Positions 8,385-17,592 of a stretch of 64,000 nucleotides of DNA are shown piece after piece. The notes beneath the pieces are model-generated. The model did no database searches. It was not told the DNA's origin and saw only the letters and a list, made by a program, of their open reading frames with translations. Where the stretch lies: assembly GCF_018129025.1 (NCBI RefSeq), contig NZ_JAAEDI010000017.1, forward strand, positions 1 to 64,000, given 5' to 3'. Within the stretch, counting starts at the first letter, position 1. Each line of letters starts with the position of its first letter. The DNA is from Neoroseomonas terrae (GTDB lineage: Bacteria > Pseudomonadota > Alphaproteobacteria > Acetobacterales > Acetobacteraceae). The translations under genes were made by a program, and so were the position numbers.

Positions 8385-9953
8385 TCAATGCGCGGGCGTG
8401 ACGCCCTGGGCCAGCGTCTGTTCGTCCGCCCGCGGTTCATGTCGGAGATCGGCGCGGCTTGCCCATGCGTTCCGGAGGAGGAAGAGCGGCATGAAGCCGA
8501 GGTCCTCGCTGGCCATCGCCACGGCCTGCCGCAGGATCTGCTCCCGGCTGCCGTCATCGAGCGTTGTGATGGCCCGTTCCGTCAACCCGTCGAGCGCCGG
8601 GTTCGAGTACCGCATATGGTTCGCCGTGCCGGTGCCGGCCGCGCGATCATAGGTTCCGATGATGTTGCGCAGGAGATAGGAGGCCTCCCCGGTGCCGCTG
8701 CCCCAGCCATGCAGGCGAACCGCATAGGCCTGCGTCGCGCCCCGGGGGCTGTAGACGGCCCAGGGCAGCGCCTCGACCTCCGTCCGGACGCCGACACGCG
8801 TCCAGAACTGCGCGACGGCCTGCGCCACCTTGGCGTCGTTCGGATAGCGGTCGCTCGGGCTGGTGAGGACCAGGCGGAAGCCGTCGGGGAAGCCCGCTTC
8901 GGCGAGCAGCCGCCGCGACAGGGCGGGGTCGTAGGCCGGGACGCCGACATCCGGGTTGTAGGAGTAGAAACCCGCCGGCAGCCACTGCCCCGTGGCGACG
9001 GCGGTGCCTTCCATGACCCTCTCGGCGAGCGCCTGGCGGTCGATGGCGTGGTTCAGCGCACGCCGGACGCGAAGGTCCAGGAACGGATTGCGCGGCAGCG
9101 GGCGGCCCTGATTGTCCGTCACGCGCGGGACCTCGCCGGTGCGCGAAAAATCCGGCTGCAGGAAGATGACGCGGACACCGTCCACCTCGCTGATGCGGAA
9201 GCGCGCGTCGCGGCGCAGGCGCGGCAGGTCCGATGTGGGCACCTGGTCGATGATCTGGACATCGCCGGAAAGCAGCGCCGCCGTGCGCGCGGGATCATTC
9301 GCGAGGAATTTGTAGTCCACCCGCGCCCAGGCCGGCGCCGGCCCCCAATAGGCGTCGTTGCGGACGAAGACCGCGCCGCTTCCCGGGTGGTAGGAGACGA
9401 AGCGGAAGGGCCCGGTGCCGATCGCCGCGCGGCCGCTGTTGAAATCCTCCGCCGCCACGCCTTCGCCGACGTGGCGGGCCAGGATCGCGACCTGCGACAG
9501 GTCGGTCGGCAGCAACGGGTGCGGCCCGTTGGTGTGGAAGCGGATGGTCAGCGCGTCCACGACCTCCACCTGCGTGATGCGCCGCACAGCAAAGGTGAAT
9601 CCGCCGGTGCTGCCCGGGACATTCGGCACGCGCCGGATGGAGAAGGCGACGTCCTCAGCGGTGAACGGCCGGCCATCATGCCAGGTTACGCCGGGCCGCA
9701 GCTTGAACTCCCACACCGTGTCCGAGATCGGCCGGTAGGATTCGGCGAGGCCCGGTTCGCGGCGCAGCGCGGCATCCGTGTGCACCAGACGATCGAACAC
9801 ATGGTTGCCCATGGCGATGTTGGAGGTGGTGTTGGTGAATTGCGGGTCCGCCGAGTTCACCGGGTTTCCCACGCCGATCGCGAGGGTCTGCGCCATCGCC
9901 GGTGCGGCGGAGACCGCCAGGATCACGCTGGCCCGCATCAGAGTCTTGTTCAC
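8385..9953 (-). CDS. ABC transporter substrate-binding protein, family 5 (peptide/opine type)
   Basis: The 522-residue protein has an N-terminal signal peptide ending near APAMAQ and the SBP_bac_5 core: DRLVHTD, a segment beginning YRPISDTVWEFKLRPGVTWH and continuing DGRPFTAEDVAFS, then RVRRALNHAIDRQALAERV. It would deliver a peptide, opine or similar solute in the periplasm to an ABC permease. I choose the GTG at 9953, which has an AGGAGG ribosome site six bases ahead; a GTG five codons earlier would overlap that site. No permease or ATPase genes flank it, so it is an orphan here. The 209 bases downstream and 215 bases upstream hold no gene I can support. Confidence 0.9.
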   Translation of the reverse strand: MNKTLMRASVILAVSAAPAMAQTLAIGVGNPVNSADPQFTNTTSNIAMGNHVFDRLVHTDAALRREPGLAESYRPISDTVWEFKLRPGVTWHDGRPFTAEDVAFSIRRVPNVPGSTGGFTFAVRRITQVEVVDALTIRFHTNGPHPLLPTDLSQVAILARHVGEGVAAEDFNSGRAAIGTGPFRFVSYHPGSGAVFVRNDAYWGPAPAWARVDYKFLANDPARTAALLSGDVQIIDQVPTSDLPRLRRDARFRISEVDGVRVIFLQPDFSRTGEVPRVTDNQGRPLPRNPFLDLRVRRALNHAIDRQALAERVMEGTAVATGQWLPAGFYSYNPDVGVPAYDPALSRRLLAEAGFPDGFRLVLTSPSDRYPNDAKVAQAVAQFWTRVGVRTEVEALPWAVYSPRGATQAYAVRLHGWGSGTGEASYLLRNIIGTYDRAAGTGTANHMRYSNPALDGLTERAITTLDDGSREQILRQAVAMASEDLGFMPLFLLRNAWASRADLRHEPRADEQTLAQGVTPAH

Positions 9954-10168
9954 GTCATGCCTCCTCACTGCCCGTGCCCGTCAAGGCGGTACGGCGCTTG
10001 ATGGATGTCGCTGTCCCAGGCGCAACGATGGCACGACGGCGCCGGCCGCGACCAGCGAGACGCCCCCGAGGGGGCGCCCCGTGCATTGCCGTTCATGCCT
10101 GGCCAGGTGCTCACAGCCTGTCTGGAGACGCGCTGCCACGCCCGGTGCGCGACGCCTCAACGGGAGTC

Positions 10169-11149
10169 TCAGCCCGACGCCGCGCCCTGGCGCGCAAATG
10201 CCTGCCGCGATGCCAGATCCCTCGCGAGCCGCGCGGTCGCGTCCTGGCCACGCAGAAGGATCGCCCGGTTGCCGTTACCGTTGGTGACGGCGCGGAACGT
10301 CTCGCTGCGCGAGGCCGTGACCAACGCAGCCTCCAGACGCTCGATCGTGGGCGGCGGCGTGCCAGCGGGCGCGAAGAAGCCATTCCAAACCGTGAAGTCC
10401 GGCTCCGTCAGGCCGATCTCCGCGAAGGACGGCACATCCGGCAGTTCAGGCAGCCGCTGTGGACCGATGACGAGGAGGGGGACGAGGCGGCCTTCGCGAT
10501 AATGCGGGCTGGCGGTCGGATAGTCTGCGCCACCGATCTGCACATGATCGGCCACGAGATCGATGAGTTGCGGTGCCGTGCCCCGGTAAGGGACCTTGAG
10601 GAGATCGAGGCGGAACTCGCGCGCCAACTGCTCAACGGATTGCTCCGACACCGATCCGCTGCCGGTCGTGCCGAAGGCGATGCGCTGCCGGCTGCTGTCG
10701 CGTGCCCGGTCGAGGAATTCCCGGAAGCTGCGTACGCCAAGCCTGGGGTTGGCCCAGATGATGCTGGATGACTCCGTGAAGATGCCGATCGGCGCGAAGT
10801 CGCGTATCGGATCGAACTGCACCACGTCGCCCAGGGCGACGACGCTGCCGATCATTGCCGTGACGTTGGCGACCAGCAGGGTGTGCCCGTCGGCAGGAGC
10901 GCGTGCGACATGCTGCACGCCGATCGTACCCGTGGCACCCGTCCGGTTGTCGATCACGACGGGCTGGCTGATGCCCGCCGCGATCTCCTTCACCAGCGCT
11001 CGCGCATAGATGTCGGTGGGCCCGCCGGCGGGCCAGGGAACCACGATGCGGATCGGCCGGTGGGGCCAATCAGCGACCGTTTGGCCAGGTGCGGGACGCG
11101 AGAGCAATGCGGCCCCCGATCCCAGGAGAATGTGTCTGCGGCTGATCAT
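10169..11149 (-). CDS. Bug/TctC-family tripartite tricarboxylate transporter binding protein
   Basis: The 326-residue protein starts with a twin-arginine-like signal (ISRRHILLGSGAALL). The Bug-family landmarks follow: PIRIVVPWPAGGPTDIYAR near the start, DNRTGATGTIG, KVPYRGTAPQLIDLVADHVQIG, and WNGFFAPAGTPPPTIERL. Such proteins bind carboxylates or other small polar organic compounds in the periplasm. No tctA or tctB membrane genes are nearby. The ATG at 11149 begins the signal peptide; the frame upstream is open but non-coding in character. The AT-rich segment near 11.4 kb lies upstream and probably holds its promoter. Confidence 0.9.
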   Translation of the reverse strand: MISRRHILLGSGAALLSRPAPGQTVADWPHRPIRIVVPWPAGGPTDIYARALVKEIAAGISQPVVIDNRTGATGTIGVQHVARAPADGHTLLVANVTAMIGSVVALGDVVQFDPIRDFAPIGIFTESSSIIWANPRLGVRSFREFLDRARDSSRQRIAFGTTGSGSVSEQSVEQLAREFRLDLLKVPYRGTAPQLIDLVADHVQIGGADYPTASPHYREGRLVPLLVIGPQRLPELPDVPSFAEIGLTEPDFTVWNGFFAPAGTPPPTIERLEAALVTASRSETFRAVTNGNGNRAILLRGQDATARLARDLASRQAFARQGAASG

Positions 11150-11562
11150 GGATACGACCTCGATCTCCCGGGCAGGGCGCGCGCTTCCAGCGGCGCGCCC
11201 GCGCCGGCGACCGCAGCGTTCGGCTGCGGCTCGTTTCAAGCAGGAGGGAACCGCCCGCCCCGGCCGGGGCGGGTCAGTGTTGCGGCGACATGGCCACCAT
11301 GGTCGCCGCGCCGCGACATCGCGGGGCACTTCGGCCGGAGGTTTTCCACTTGATGTTATCGCGCTTCATGGCACACATAATTGCACTATTTTAGTACGTT
11401 TTACAATTCTAAAATACAAGGCAAGTTGAGCATGCATTGCGCCTGCCGGCGCCGCTCCGTAGCTCCGCATTCTTCACTGGCACCGCGAGCGTGCTTCCCT
11501 GAAGGGCGGCGGTTCAGCCGGAGCGCTCCCTGTCGTGCGGCGGGAAGTGCTCTGCGCTCTTC
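11150..11562. other. Intergenic stretch with an AT-rich island
   Basis: These 413 bases between the Bug gene and the end of the LysR gene (both minus strand) hold no gene I can support. The striking part is 11350-11420, far richer in A and T than anything around it. It includes an 8-bp inverted repeat and, on the minus strand, TTGTAT at 11419-11414 followed after 17 bases by TACTAA, a plausible weak promoter for the Bug gene with a leader of over 200 bases. Confidence 0.5.
11387..11416. promoter_or_regulatory. AT-rich dyad, candidate operator or promoter element
   Basis: TATTTTAG at 11387-11394 and its exact complement CTAAAATA at 11409-11416 are separated by 14 bases. The dyad lies in the AT-rich island about 240 bases upstream of the Bug gene. 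Its size fits a dimeric regulator; the nearby LysR-type protein is a possible ligand, but that is inference. There is no T tract or GC-rich stem, so a terminator is unlikely. Confidence 0.4.
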
Positions 11563-12462
11563 TCACGCACCGCTTGCCGCGAGCAGCCAATTGCGGAACG
11601 CGCGCAGTGCCGGCATATCCGCCGAGGCTTCCGGGTAGGCCAGGACATAGGCCTCCCCCATGTCGAGCGCGCGGTCGAAGGGCACGGTCAGCCGGCCCCG
11701 CGCCAATTCGTCCTCGACCATGAAGCGCGGCATCAGCGCGATGCCCAGCCCCTGCGCCGCCGCCTCCGCGACCATGGCGTGATGATGGAATTGCGGACCG
11801 CGGAAGCCATCCACCACCTCGCCGGCGCCCACCATTCCCAACCACTCCGCCCAGGCGCGCGGGCGCGTCGAATGCTGCAGCAGGGTATATCGCGCGAGAT
11901 CCGTGACGCTCGTCAGCCGCCCGCCGTCCATCAGCGCCGGCGCACAGACGGGCACGCGCAGATCGGCCACTAGGCGATGGCTCGCAATGCCCGGCCGGCC
12001 CGCCGCCTCCAGCATGATCGCCGCATCCACATCTTCCGCCGCGAAGTCGAGCGGCGTCGGCCGTGTCGTGTAGTTGCGGAAGTTCACGACGACGCCGCGA
12101 TGCGCTGCCAGGAACCGCGGAAGCCGCGGCATCAGCCAGCGCGTGCCGAAGGTCGGCTGCACCGCGAGCGTCAGCGTGCCGCCCGCGCCCTGATGCGCCA
12201 CCAGCTCCAGCGTTGCGCTCTCGATCCGCGCCAGTGCTGATCGCACCTGCGGCGCATAGGCAGCCGCCGCCGCAGTCAGCACCAGGCGCTGCCGCACGCG
12301 CAGGAACAGGCGCACACCCAGCAGCGCCTCCAGCCCTGCGAGCTGCCGGCTGACCGCACTCTGCGTGAGGTGCAGCTCCTCCGCCGCGCGGGAGACCGAG
12401 AGGTGGCGCGCACAGGCTTCGAAGGCCTGCAAGGCGGCGGTGGGAGGGGTGTGACGGCGCAT
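11563..12462 (-). CDS. LysR-family transcriptional regulator (GcvA-like)
   Basis: The 299-residue protein has an N-terminal winged helix-turn-helix (residues about 6-65; LSVSRAAEELHLTQSAVSRQ, then LAGLEALLGVRLF), followed by a periplasmic-binding-protein-like effector domain with TLAVQPTFGTRWLMPRL. These features and the RRHTPPTAALQAFEA start place it in the GcvA/AmpR-like branch. It is divergent from the Bug-hyuA-hyuB operon, whose start is 210 bases away, and a dyad operator lies just upstream of its own ATG, so it probably controls that operon and itself. The effector is unknown. Confidence 0.92.
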   Translation of the reverse strand: MRRHTPPTAALQAFEACARHLSVSRAAEELHLTQSAVSRQLAGLEALLGVRLFLRVRQRLVLTAAAAAYAPQVRSALARIESATLELVAHQGAGGTLTLAVQPTFGTRWLMPRLPRFLAAHRGVVVNFRNYTTRPTPLDFAAEDVDAAIMLEAAGRPGIASHRLVADLRVPVCAPALMDGGRLTSVTDLARYTLLQHSTRPRAWAEWLGMVGAGEVVDGFRGPQFHHHAMVAEAAAQGLGIALMPRFMVEDELARGRLTVPFDRALDMGEAYVLAYPEASADMPALRAFRNWLLAASGA

Positions 12463-12475
12463 GGTGGGCCCCGGA

Positions 12476-12503
12476 CTTCATGCCAAACCGTCATGAAGGC
12501 ATG
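12476..12503. promoter_or_regulatory. Candidate LysR operator dyad
   Basis: CTTCATG (12476-12482) and CATGAAG (12492-12498) form a 7-bp inverted repeat around nine bases, and CATGCC (12479-12484) pairs with GGCATG (12498-12503) in an overlapping dyad. The core contains a T-N11-A arrangement as in LysR boxes. It starts 14 bases upstream of the LysR gene and lies within the divergent region that also serves the Bug-hyuAB operon. Binding by the adjacent regulator is inferred from position. Confidence 0.5.
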
Positions 12504-12671
12504 AGGGAGTATCGGTTGCCAGTCCTCGAAATTCGCCAAACACTCGGCGATGCACGGAGCGGGGAGCACCCCGCCCATGCGGGCGGCGCATGAACAGCGC
12601 GGCCTGCTCACCGCCGGACCCAACCCGGCGGCACGGGGACGCTGGGCCGGACGGTAAAGCAAGGAGGCCTC

Positions 12672-13664
12672 ATGACCGACACGTTCCGTCCCCTGCCGCG
12701 TCGCGCCCTGTTCGGGGCCGCAGCCGCCGTTGCCGCGGCGCCCCAGGCGCCGGCGCACGCCGCTTGGACGCCGTCCCAGCCCATCCGCATGTTCATCGGC
12801 TACCCGCCCGGCGGCGCCGTCGACATCCTGTTCCGCGTCGTGGCGGAAGGCGCGCAGCGCGTGCGCGGCGTCTCGACGGTGCCCGAGGTGCGGTCCGGCG
12901 CCTATGGCTTCATCGCCGCCCAAGCGGCGGCGCGCTCGGCGCCGGATGGATACACGCTGGCCAGCGCCATCATGGGCATGATGAGCGTCGCGCCCGCGAT
13001 CCCCGGCATTCCCGTGCCCTTCGACCTCGATCGGGAGCTGACGCCCGTTGTCAATCTCGCGGGCACGCCGATGGCCCTCGTGGTGCGGCCGGATGCGCCG
13101 TTCAACGACATCGATGGGCTGATCGCCTATGCGAAGCAGCGCAACGGGACGGCGACCTTCGCCTCCTCGGGCAATGGCTCGATCAATCAGCTCGGCGCGC
13201 TGCTCTTCGCGAACGCTGCGGGCGTCACGCTGAACCACATCTCCTATCGCGGCGGTGCACCGGCGCTGCTGGACGTCTCGGCCGGGCGGGTCGACATGAT
13301 GGTCGCGAATGTCGCCGAGGTTGCCGGCAGCATCCGCGGCGGGCAGTTGAAGGGGCTCGGAGTCACCGCCGCGGAGCCGACGCCGCTGATGCCTGAACTC
13401 GCACCGCTGGCCGGCCGCTTCCCGACGCTCGAGATCAACAACTGGTTCGGCATGGTCGGACCCGCGGGCCTGCCGGCCGACATTCGCGACGGGCTGTTCG
13501 ACATCTTCCAGGCCGCGCTGCGCGATCCGCAGACCACGCGCACCATGATGGAGCGCGGCCTCATTCCCATCGGTGAACCCGGTCCGGCCTTCGCCGAGCG
13601 TATCCAGCGCGACCGCGCCCGTTGGCGCCAGGTCGTGGAGACCAACAACATCCGCGGCGACTGA
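12672..13664 (+). CDS. Bug/TctC-family periplasmic binding protein, first gene of the hyuAB operon
   Basis: The 330-residue protein has an AAGGAGG ribosome site, a Tat-like N-terminus (PRRALFGAAAAVAAAP) and Bug-family segments PIRMFIGYPPGGAVDILFRV, NHISYRGGAPALLDVSAGRV and FGMVGPAGLPADIRDGL. It lies 47 bases before hyuA and on the same strand, which suggests that the bound ligand is the substrate, or a precursor of the substrate, of the HyuAB-like hydrolase. Membrane partners TctAB are absent, so it may share those of another locus or act in signalling. Confidence 0.9.
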   Translation: MTDTFRPLPRRALFGAAAAVAAAPQAPAHAAWTPSQPIRMFIGYPPGGAVDILFRVVAEGAQRVRGVSTVPEVRSGAYGFIAAQAAARSAPDGYTLASAIMGMMSVAPAIPGIPVPFDLDRELTPVVNLAGTPMALVVRPDAPFNDIDGLIAYAKQRNGTATFASSGNGSINQLGALLFANAAGVTLNHISYRGGAPALLDVSAGRVDMMVANVAEVAGSIRGGQLKGLGVTAAEPTPLMPELAPLAGRFPTLEINNWFGMVGPAGLPADIRDGLFDIFQAALRDPQTTRTMMERGLIPIGEPGPAFAERIQRDRARWRQVVETNNIRGD

Positions 13665-13711
13665 TCCGTCTTCCCCGCATTCCCGTCTCATCATCGCGTC
13701 CAAGGAACACC

Positions 13712-15787
13712 ATGGCTGCGTCGCTTTCGCTTGGCATCGACATTGGCGGTACCTTCACCGACTTGGTCATCCTCGACCCCGAGGATGGCCGGGCGGTGAT
13801 CTGGAAGGAGAGCACGACACCGGACGACCCCTCGCGCGGGGCTATCACCGGCTTGAACCGGCTGCTGGAGAAGGGCGGCATCGCGCCGTCCTCGATCGGC
13901 CGCGTCGTGCACGCCACCACGCTCTTCACCAACGCGCTCATCGAACGGAAAGGCGCGGCGACGGGGTTGCTCACGACGGATGGCTTCACCGACGTGCTGG
14001 AAATCGCGCGCGAGCGGAAATATGAGCTGTACGACCTGTTCCTGGAAATGCCGGCACCGCTGGTGCCGCGGCCTTGGCGACGGGCGGCGCTGGAACGGCT
14101 CGGCCCCGATGGCAGCGTGGAACGTCCGCTCGACGTCGATGCTGCGCTGCGTGAGGTCGAAGCACTGGTGGCGGAAGGCGTGACGAGCCTCGCCATCTGT
14201 TTCCTGCACGCCTACGCTAACCCCGCGCATGAGCGGATGGCCGCGGAGGCGGTCGCGAAGCGCTTCCCGTCGTTGTCGCTCTCGCTGTCCTCGGAATTGT
14301 CGCCCGAGATCCGTGAGTATCCGCGCATGGTGACGACGTGCGCCAACGCCTATGTGCGGCCGATCGCGGAGACCTATCTCGACACGCTGGAAGCGGCGCT
14401 GAAGGGTGCGGGCATTCCGGGCGGCCTGTTCCTGATGCTGTCGAATGGCGGGCTGACGCACGTGGCGGAAGCCAAGCGTGCGCCGGTGCAGCTTCTGGAA
14501 AGCGGCCCGGCGGCCGGCGCGCTGGCGGGTGCCTGGTTCGGCCGGCATGCGGGGCTGGATCGCGTGCTGGCCTTCGACATGGGCGGGACCACGGCGAAGC
14601 TGGCCTTGGTAGACGATGGCGATCCGCTCGTCGCCTGGGGCTTCGAGGCGGCGCGGACCAAGCGCTTCCTGCGCGGCTCCGGCCTGCCCATCCAGATCGC
14701 GACGGTCGAGCTGATCGAGATCGGTGCCGGTGGCGGTTCCATCGCCCGGCGCAGCGAACTCGGCACGCTGCATGTCGGGCCGGAAAGCGCGGGCGCGCAG
14801 CCAGGCCCGGTCTGCTACGGCCGCGGGGGCACGGAACCCACGGTGACCGACAGCGATCTCGCCCTCGGCTATCTGAACGCCGACTTCTTCCTCGGCGGCA
14901 CCATGACCATCGATGCCGGCAAGGCCGGGGAGGCGCTCGGCGGGCTCGCCGGCACGCTCGGCCTGGATGCCGCGCGCGGCGCCTTCGGCATCCATGACGT
15001 GGTCAACGAGAACATGGCCGGCGCGGCCCGCGTCGCCATCGCCGAACGCGGCCGCGTCCCGCAGGACTACGCGCTGCTCGCGACCGGCGGCGCCGCGCCG
15101 GTCCATGCCTGGCATGTCGGGCGCAAGCTCGGCGTGAACCGCGTGGTCTGTCCGCCGGGTGCGGGTGCGGGCAGCACCATCGGCATGCTGATGGCTCCGG
15201 CGCGCATCGATCGGGTCGCGTCGTTCAATACGCCGCTCGCCGGCGCGGATTGGACGGAGGCGACGCGCCTGTTCGCCACGCTCGAATCCGATGCGCTCGC
15301 CGTGGTGGGCGCGACTGGCGCCGACCTGTCGCGGCGCGAGGTCCGCCGGCTCGCCGACATGCGCTATGTCGGCCAGGGGTCGGAGATCACCGTCGCACTG
15401 CCGGAAGCCTTGACCTTGGAATCGGTGCTGGCGGCCTTCGAGGCCGCCTACCGTACGCTGTTCGGCCGCACGCCGCCCGGCGCGAACGCGCAGTTCGTCG
15501 CGCTGCGCCTGGCCGTCTCCGCACCGATGCCCGGCGCGGGCGGAACGCTGCGTCTCGATGGCCTCGGTGGCGGCTCAAGCGCCCTGAAGGGCCATCGCGC
15601 GGTACACTTCCCGGATGCCGGGGGCGCCGTCTCGACGCCGGTCTATGACCGCTACGCGATTCCCACCGGCACGCAGCTCGAAGGCCCCGCGGTCTTCGAG
15701 GAGAACGAGAGCACCTTCATCGTCGGCCCCGGCGCGCGCATCGAAGTGCTGCCGGACGGCGCCATCCTCGCGGAGCGCATCGCATGA
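13712..15787 (+). CDS. hyuA: Hydantoinase/oxoprolinase family protein, subunit A
   Basis: The 691-residue protein starts with the ASKHA-fold phosphate motif GIDIGGTFTDLVILD (residues 8-22), has a second AFDMGGTTAKLALVDDG near residue 287 and GAGGGSIA near 340. These are the marks of HyuA, the ATP-dependent N-methylhydantoinase or 5-oxoprolinase A subunit, also related to acetone carboxylase beta. The ATG at 13712 begins the first phosphate motif. It overlaps hyuB by four bases, so both subunits are made together. The substrate cannot be fixed from sequence; a cyclic amide or ketone is possible. Confidence 0.93.
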   Translation: MAASLSLGIDIGGTFTDLVILDPEDGRAVIWKESTTPDDPSRGAITGLNRLLEKGGIAPSSIGRVVHATTLFTNALIERKGAATGLLTTDGFTDVLEIARERKYELYDLFLEMPAPLVPRPWRRAALERLGPDGSVERPLDVDAALREVEALVAEGVTSLAICFLHAYANPAHERMAAEAVAKRFPSLSLSLSSELSPEIREYPRMVTTCANAYVRPIAETYLDTLEAALKGAGIPGGLFLMLSNGGLTHVAEAKRAPVQLLESGPAAGALAGAWFGRHAGLDRVLAFDMGGTTAKLALVDDGDPLVAWGFEAARTKRFLRGSGLPIQIATVELIEIGAGGGSIARRSELGTLHVGPESAGAQPGPVCYGRGGTEPTVTDSDLALGYLNADFFLGGTMTIDAGKAGEALGGLAGTLGLDAARGAFGIHDVVNENMAGAARVAIAERGRVPQDYALLATGGAAPVHAWHVGRKLGVNRVVCPPGAGAGSTIGMLMAPARIDRVASFNTPLAGADWTEATRLFATLESDALAVVGATGADLSRREVRRLADMRYVGQGSEITVALPEALTLESVLAAFEAAYRTLFGRTPPGANAQFVALRLAVSAPMPGAGGTLRLDGLGGGSSALKGHRAVHFPDAGGAVSTPVYDRYAIPTGTQLEGPAVFEENESTFIVGPGARIEVLPDGAILAERIA

Positions 15788-17406
15788 CCCGGACCTTCGA
15801 CGCGGTCGAACTCGAACTTCTCTGGCGCCGCCTGATCTCGCTGGTCGACGAAGCCGCGGCGGCGCTCGTGCGTACCTCCTTCTCGACGCTGGTGCGTGAA
15901 TCCTACGACTTCTCCTGCGTCGTCACCGACGCCGACGGGCAGTCCCTGGTGCAGGCGACGGAGAGCATCCCGTCCTTCATCGGCACGCTGCCGGAGACGG
16001 TGAAGCACTTCATCCGCTTCTTCCCCATCGAGACGCTGCAGCCCGGCGACGTGCTGATCACCAACGACCTCTGGCTCGGCACCGGCCATCTGCCGGATAT
16101 CACCGTGGCCAAGCCGATCTTTCGCGACGGGCGCGTGGTGGCGTTCAGCGCGAGCACGGCGCATGCGCCCGACATCGGCGGCAAGATCCGCAGCCCCGAA
16201 CCGCGCGAGGTCTTCGAGGAAGGCCTGCAGATCCCGCCGCTGAAGCTGATGCGCGCCGGCGTGACCGACGACACGCTGGTCGCCATGATCCGGCAAAACG
16301 TCCGCACGCCCGAGCAGACGATGGGCGATCTCTGGGCCCAGGTCGTCGCGCTCGACCTCATGGAGGAACGCCTGCATGTGCTGATGGAGCAGGCGCAGCT
16401 CGCCGACCTCACGGATCTTGCCGCCGAGATCCATCGGCGCTGCGAAACGGCGATGCGCGGCGCCATCGCGGCCCTACCGGACGGCACCTATCGCAGCGAG
16501 CTCAAGACCGACGGCCTGCTCGACACGCCGATCACCATCAAGCTGGCACTGACGATCAAGGGCGACACCGTCACGGCCGACTTCACGGGCACCGACGCGC
16601 AGGTGGACCGCGCGATCAACTGCGCGCTCTGCTACACCTATGCGATGGTGGTGTACGGGGTGAAGGTCTGCACCAGCCCCACGCTGCCGAACAATGAGGG
16701 CGCCTGGCGGCCGATCTCGATCGTCGCGCCGCCCGGCTGCATCGTGAACCCGCAATTTCCCTCGCCCGGCGGGTCGCGCATGCTGATCGGTCACTACCTG
16801 CCGATGCTGGTCTTCGGCTGCCTGGGGCAGATCGTGCCCGACCGGGTGATGGCCGCCTGCGGGTCCCCCATGTGGGGCATGAACCAGTCCGGCGTGAACG
16901 CATCCGGCAAGCCCTACGCCAACATGTTCTTCTTCAACGGCGGCATGGGCGGCAACGTGCATGGGGACGGCATTTCCTGCCTGTCCTGGCCGTCCAACGT
17001 TTCCTCCACCGCCGTCGAGATCAGCGAGCACATCGCCCCGCTCCGCATCCGCCACAAGCGGCTGCGGCCGGATAGCGGCGGGCCCGGCCGCCATCGCGGC
17101 GGGCTGGGACAGGAGATCCTGCTGGAGAGCCGGTCCCCCACGCCCATCGCAGTTTCCTTCCTGGCCGAACGCACCATCTTTCCGGCCTTCGGGATCGAGG
17201 GCGGGCAGGACGGCGCACCGGGTGTGCTGAAGATCAACGGCGAGAAGGTCGACCCGAAGCGGCAATACGTGCTGAAGGCCGGCGACACCGTCTCGATGGC
17301 CACGCCCGGCGGTGGCGGCCATGGCGACCCGGGCCAGCGGGCGGTGACGGCGGCGGCGCAGGATCGTGCTGCCGGCTATGTCTCGGCCGCGCCGACGCGA
17401 GGCTGA
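15784..17406 (+). CDS. hyuB: Hydantoinase/oxoprolinase family protein, subunit B
   Basis: The 540-residue protein matches HyuB along its length: VRTSFSTLVRESYDFSCVV near the start, ITNDLWLGTGHLPDITV, RPDSGGPGRHRGGLGQE and the typical C-terminal ATPGGGGHGDP. It is the partner of the HyuA ATPase and together they hydrolyse a cyclic amide with ATP. The start overlaps the hyuA stop in an ATGA junction. It is the last gene of the Bug-hyuA-hyuB operon and is convergent with the PPC-domain gene. Confidence 0.93.
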   Translation: MTRTFDAVELELLWRRLISLVDEAAAALVRTSFSTLVRESYDFSCVVTDADGQSLVQATESIPSFIGTLPETVKHFIRFFPIETLQPGDVLITNDLWLGTGHLPDITVAKPIFRDGRVVAFSASTAHAPDIGGKIRSPEPREVFEEGLQIPPLKLMRAGVTDDTLVAMIRQNVRTPEQTMGDLWAQVVALDLMEERLHVLMEQAQLADLTDLAAEIHRRCETAMRGAIAALPDGTYRSELKTDGLLDTPITIKLALTIKGDTVTADFTGTDAQVDRAINCALCYTYAMVVYGVKVCTSPTLPNNEGAWRPISIVAPPGCIVNPQFPSPGGSRMLIGHYLPMLVFGCLGQIVPDRVMAACGSPMWGMNQSGVNASGKPYANMFFFNGGMGGNVHGDGISCLSWPSNVSSTAVEISEHIAPLRIRHKRLRPDSGGPGRHRGGLGQEILLESRSPTPIAVSFLAERTIFPAFGIEGGQDGAPGVLKINGEKVDPKRQYVLKAGDTVSMATPGGGGHGDPGQRAVTAAAQDRAAGYVSAAPTRG

Positions 17407-17592
17407 ATAGGCGTCCCAGCGCCGGCGCCACCGGCAGCCGGTGCAGGATGCTATGCCACGGGCCGAGGCCGCGGTTCGACACGATCCGCCGCCTCGGCGC
17501 TGAGGAAGCCGCGCGACCTGACAAAGCGTCGTAGCGCCGGCAACTGACCTCGATCCGGGACGTTCAATGCCCGTCCCTGAGCGACGCGATGG

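Noticed and set aside
17407..17592. Possible repeat remnant (CAGGATGCTATGCCAC) after hyuB
   Set aside because: Only one stem-like segment resembles the repeat's second hairpin; no first hairpin or tail follows.
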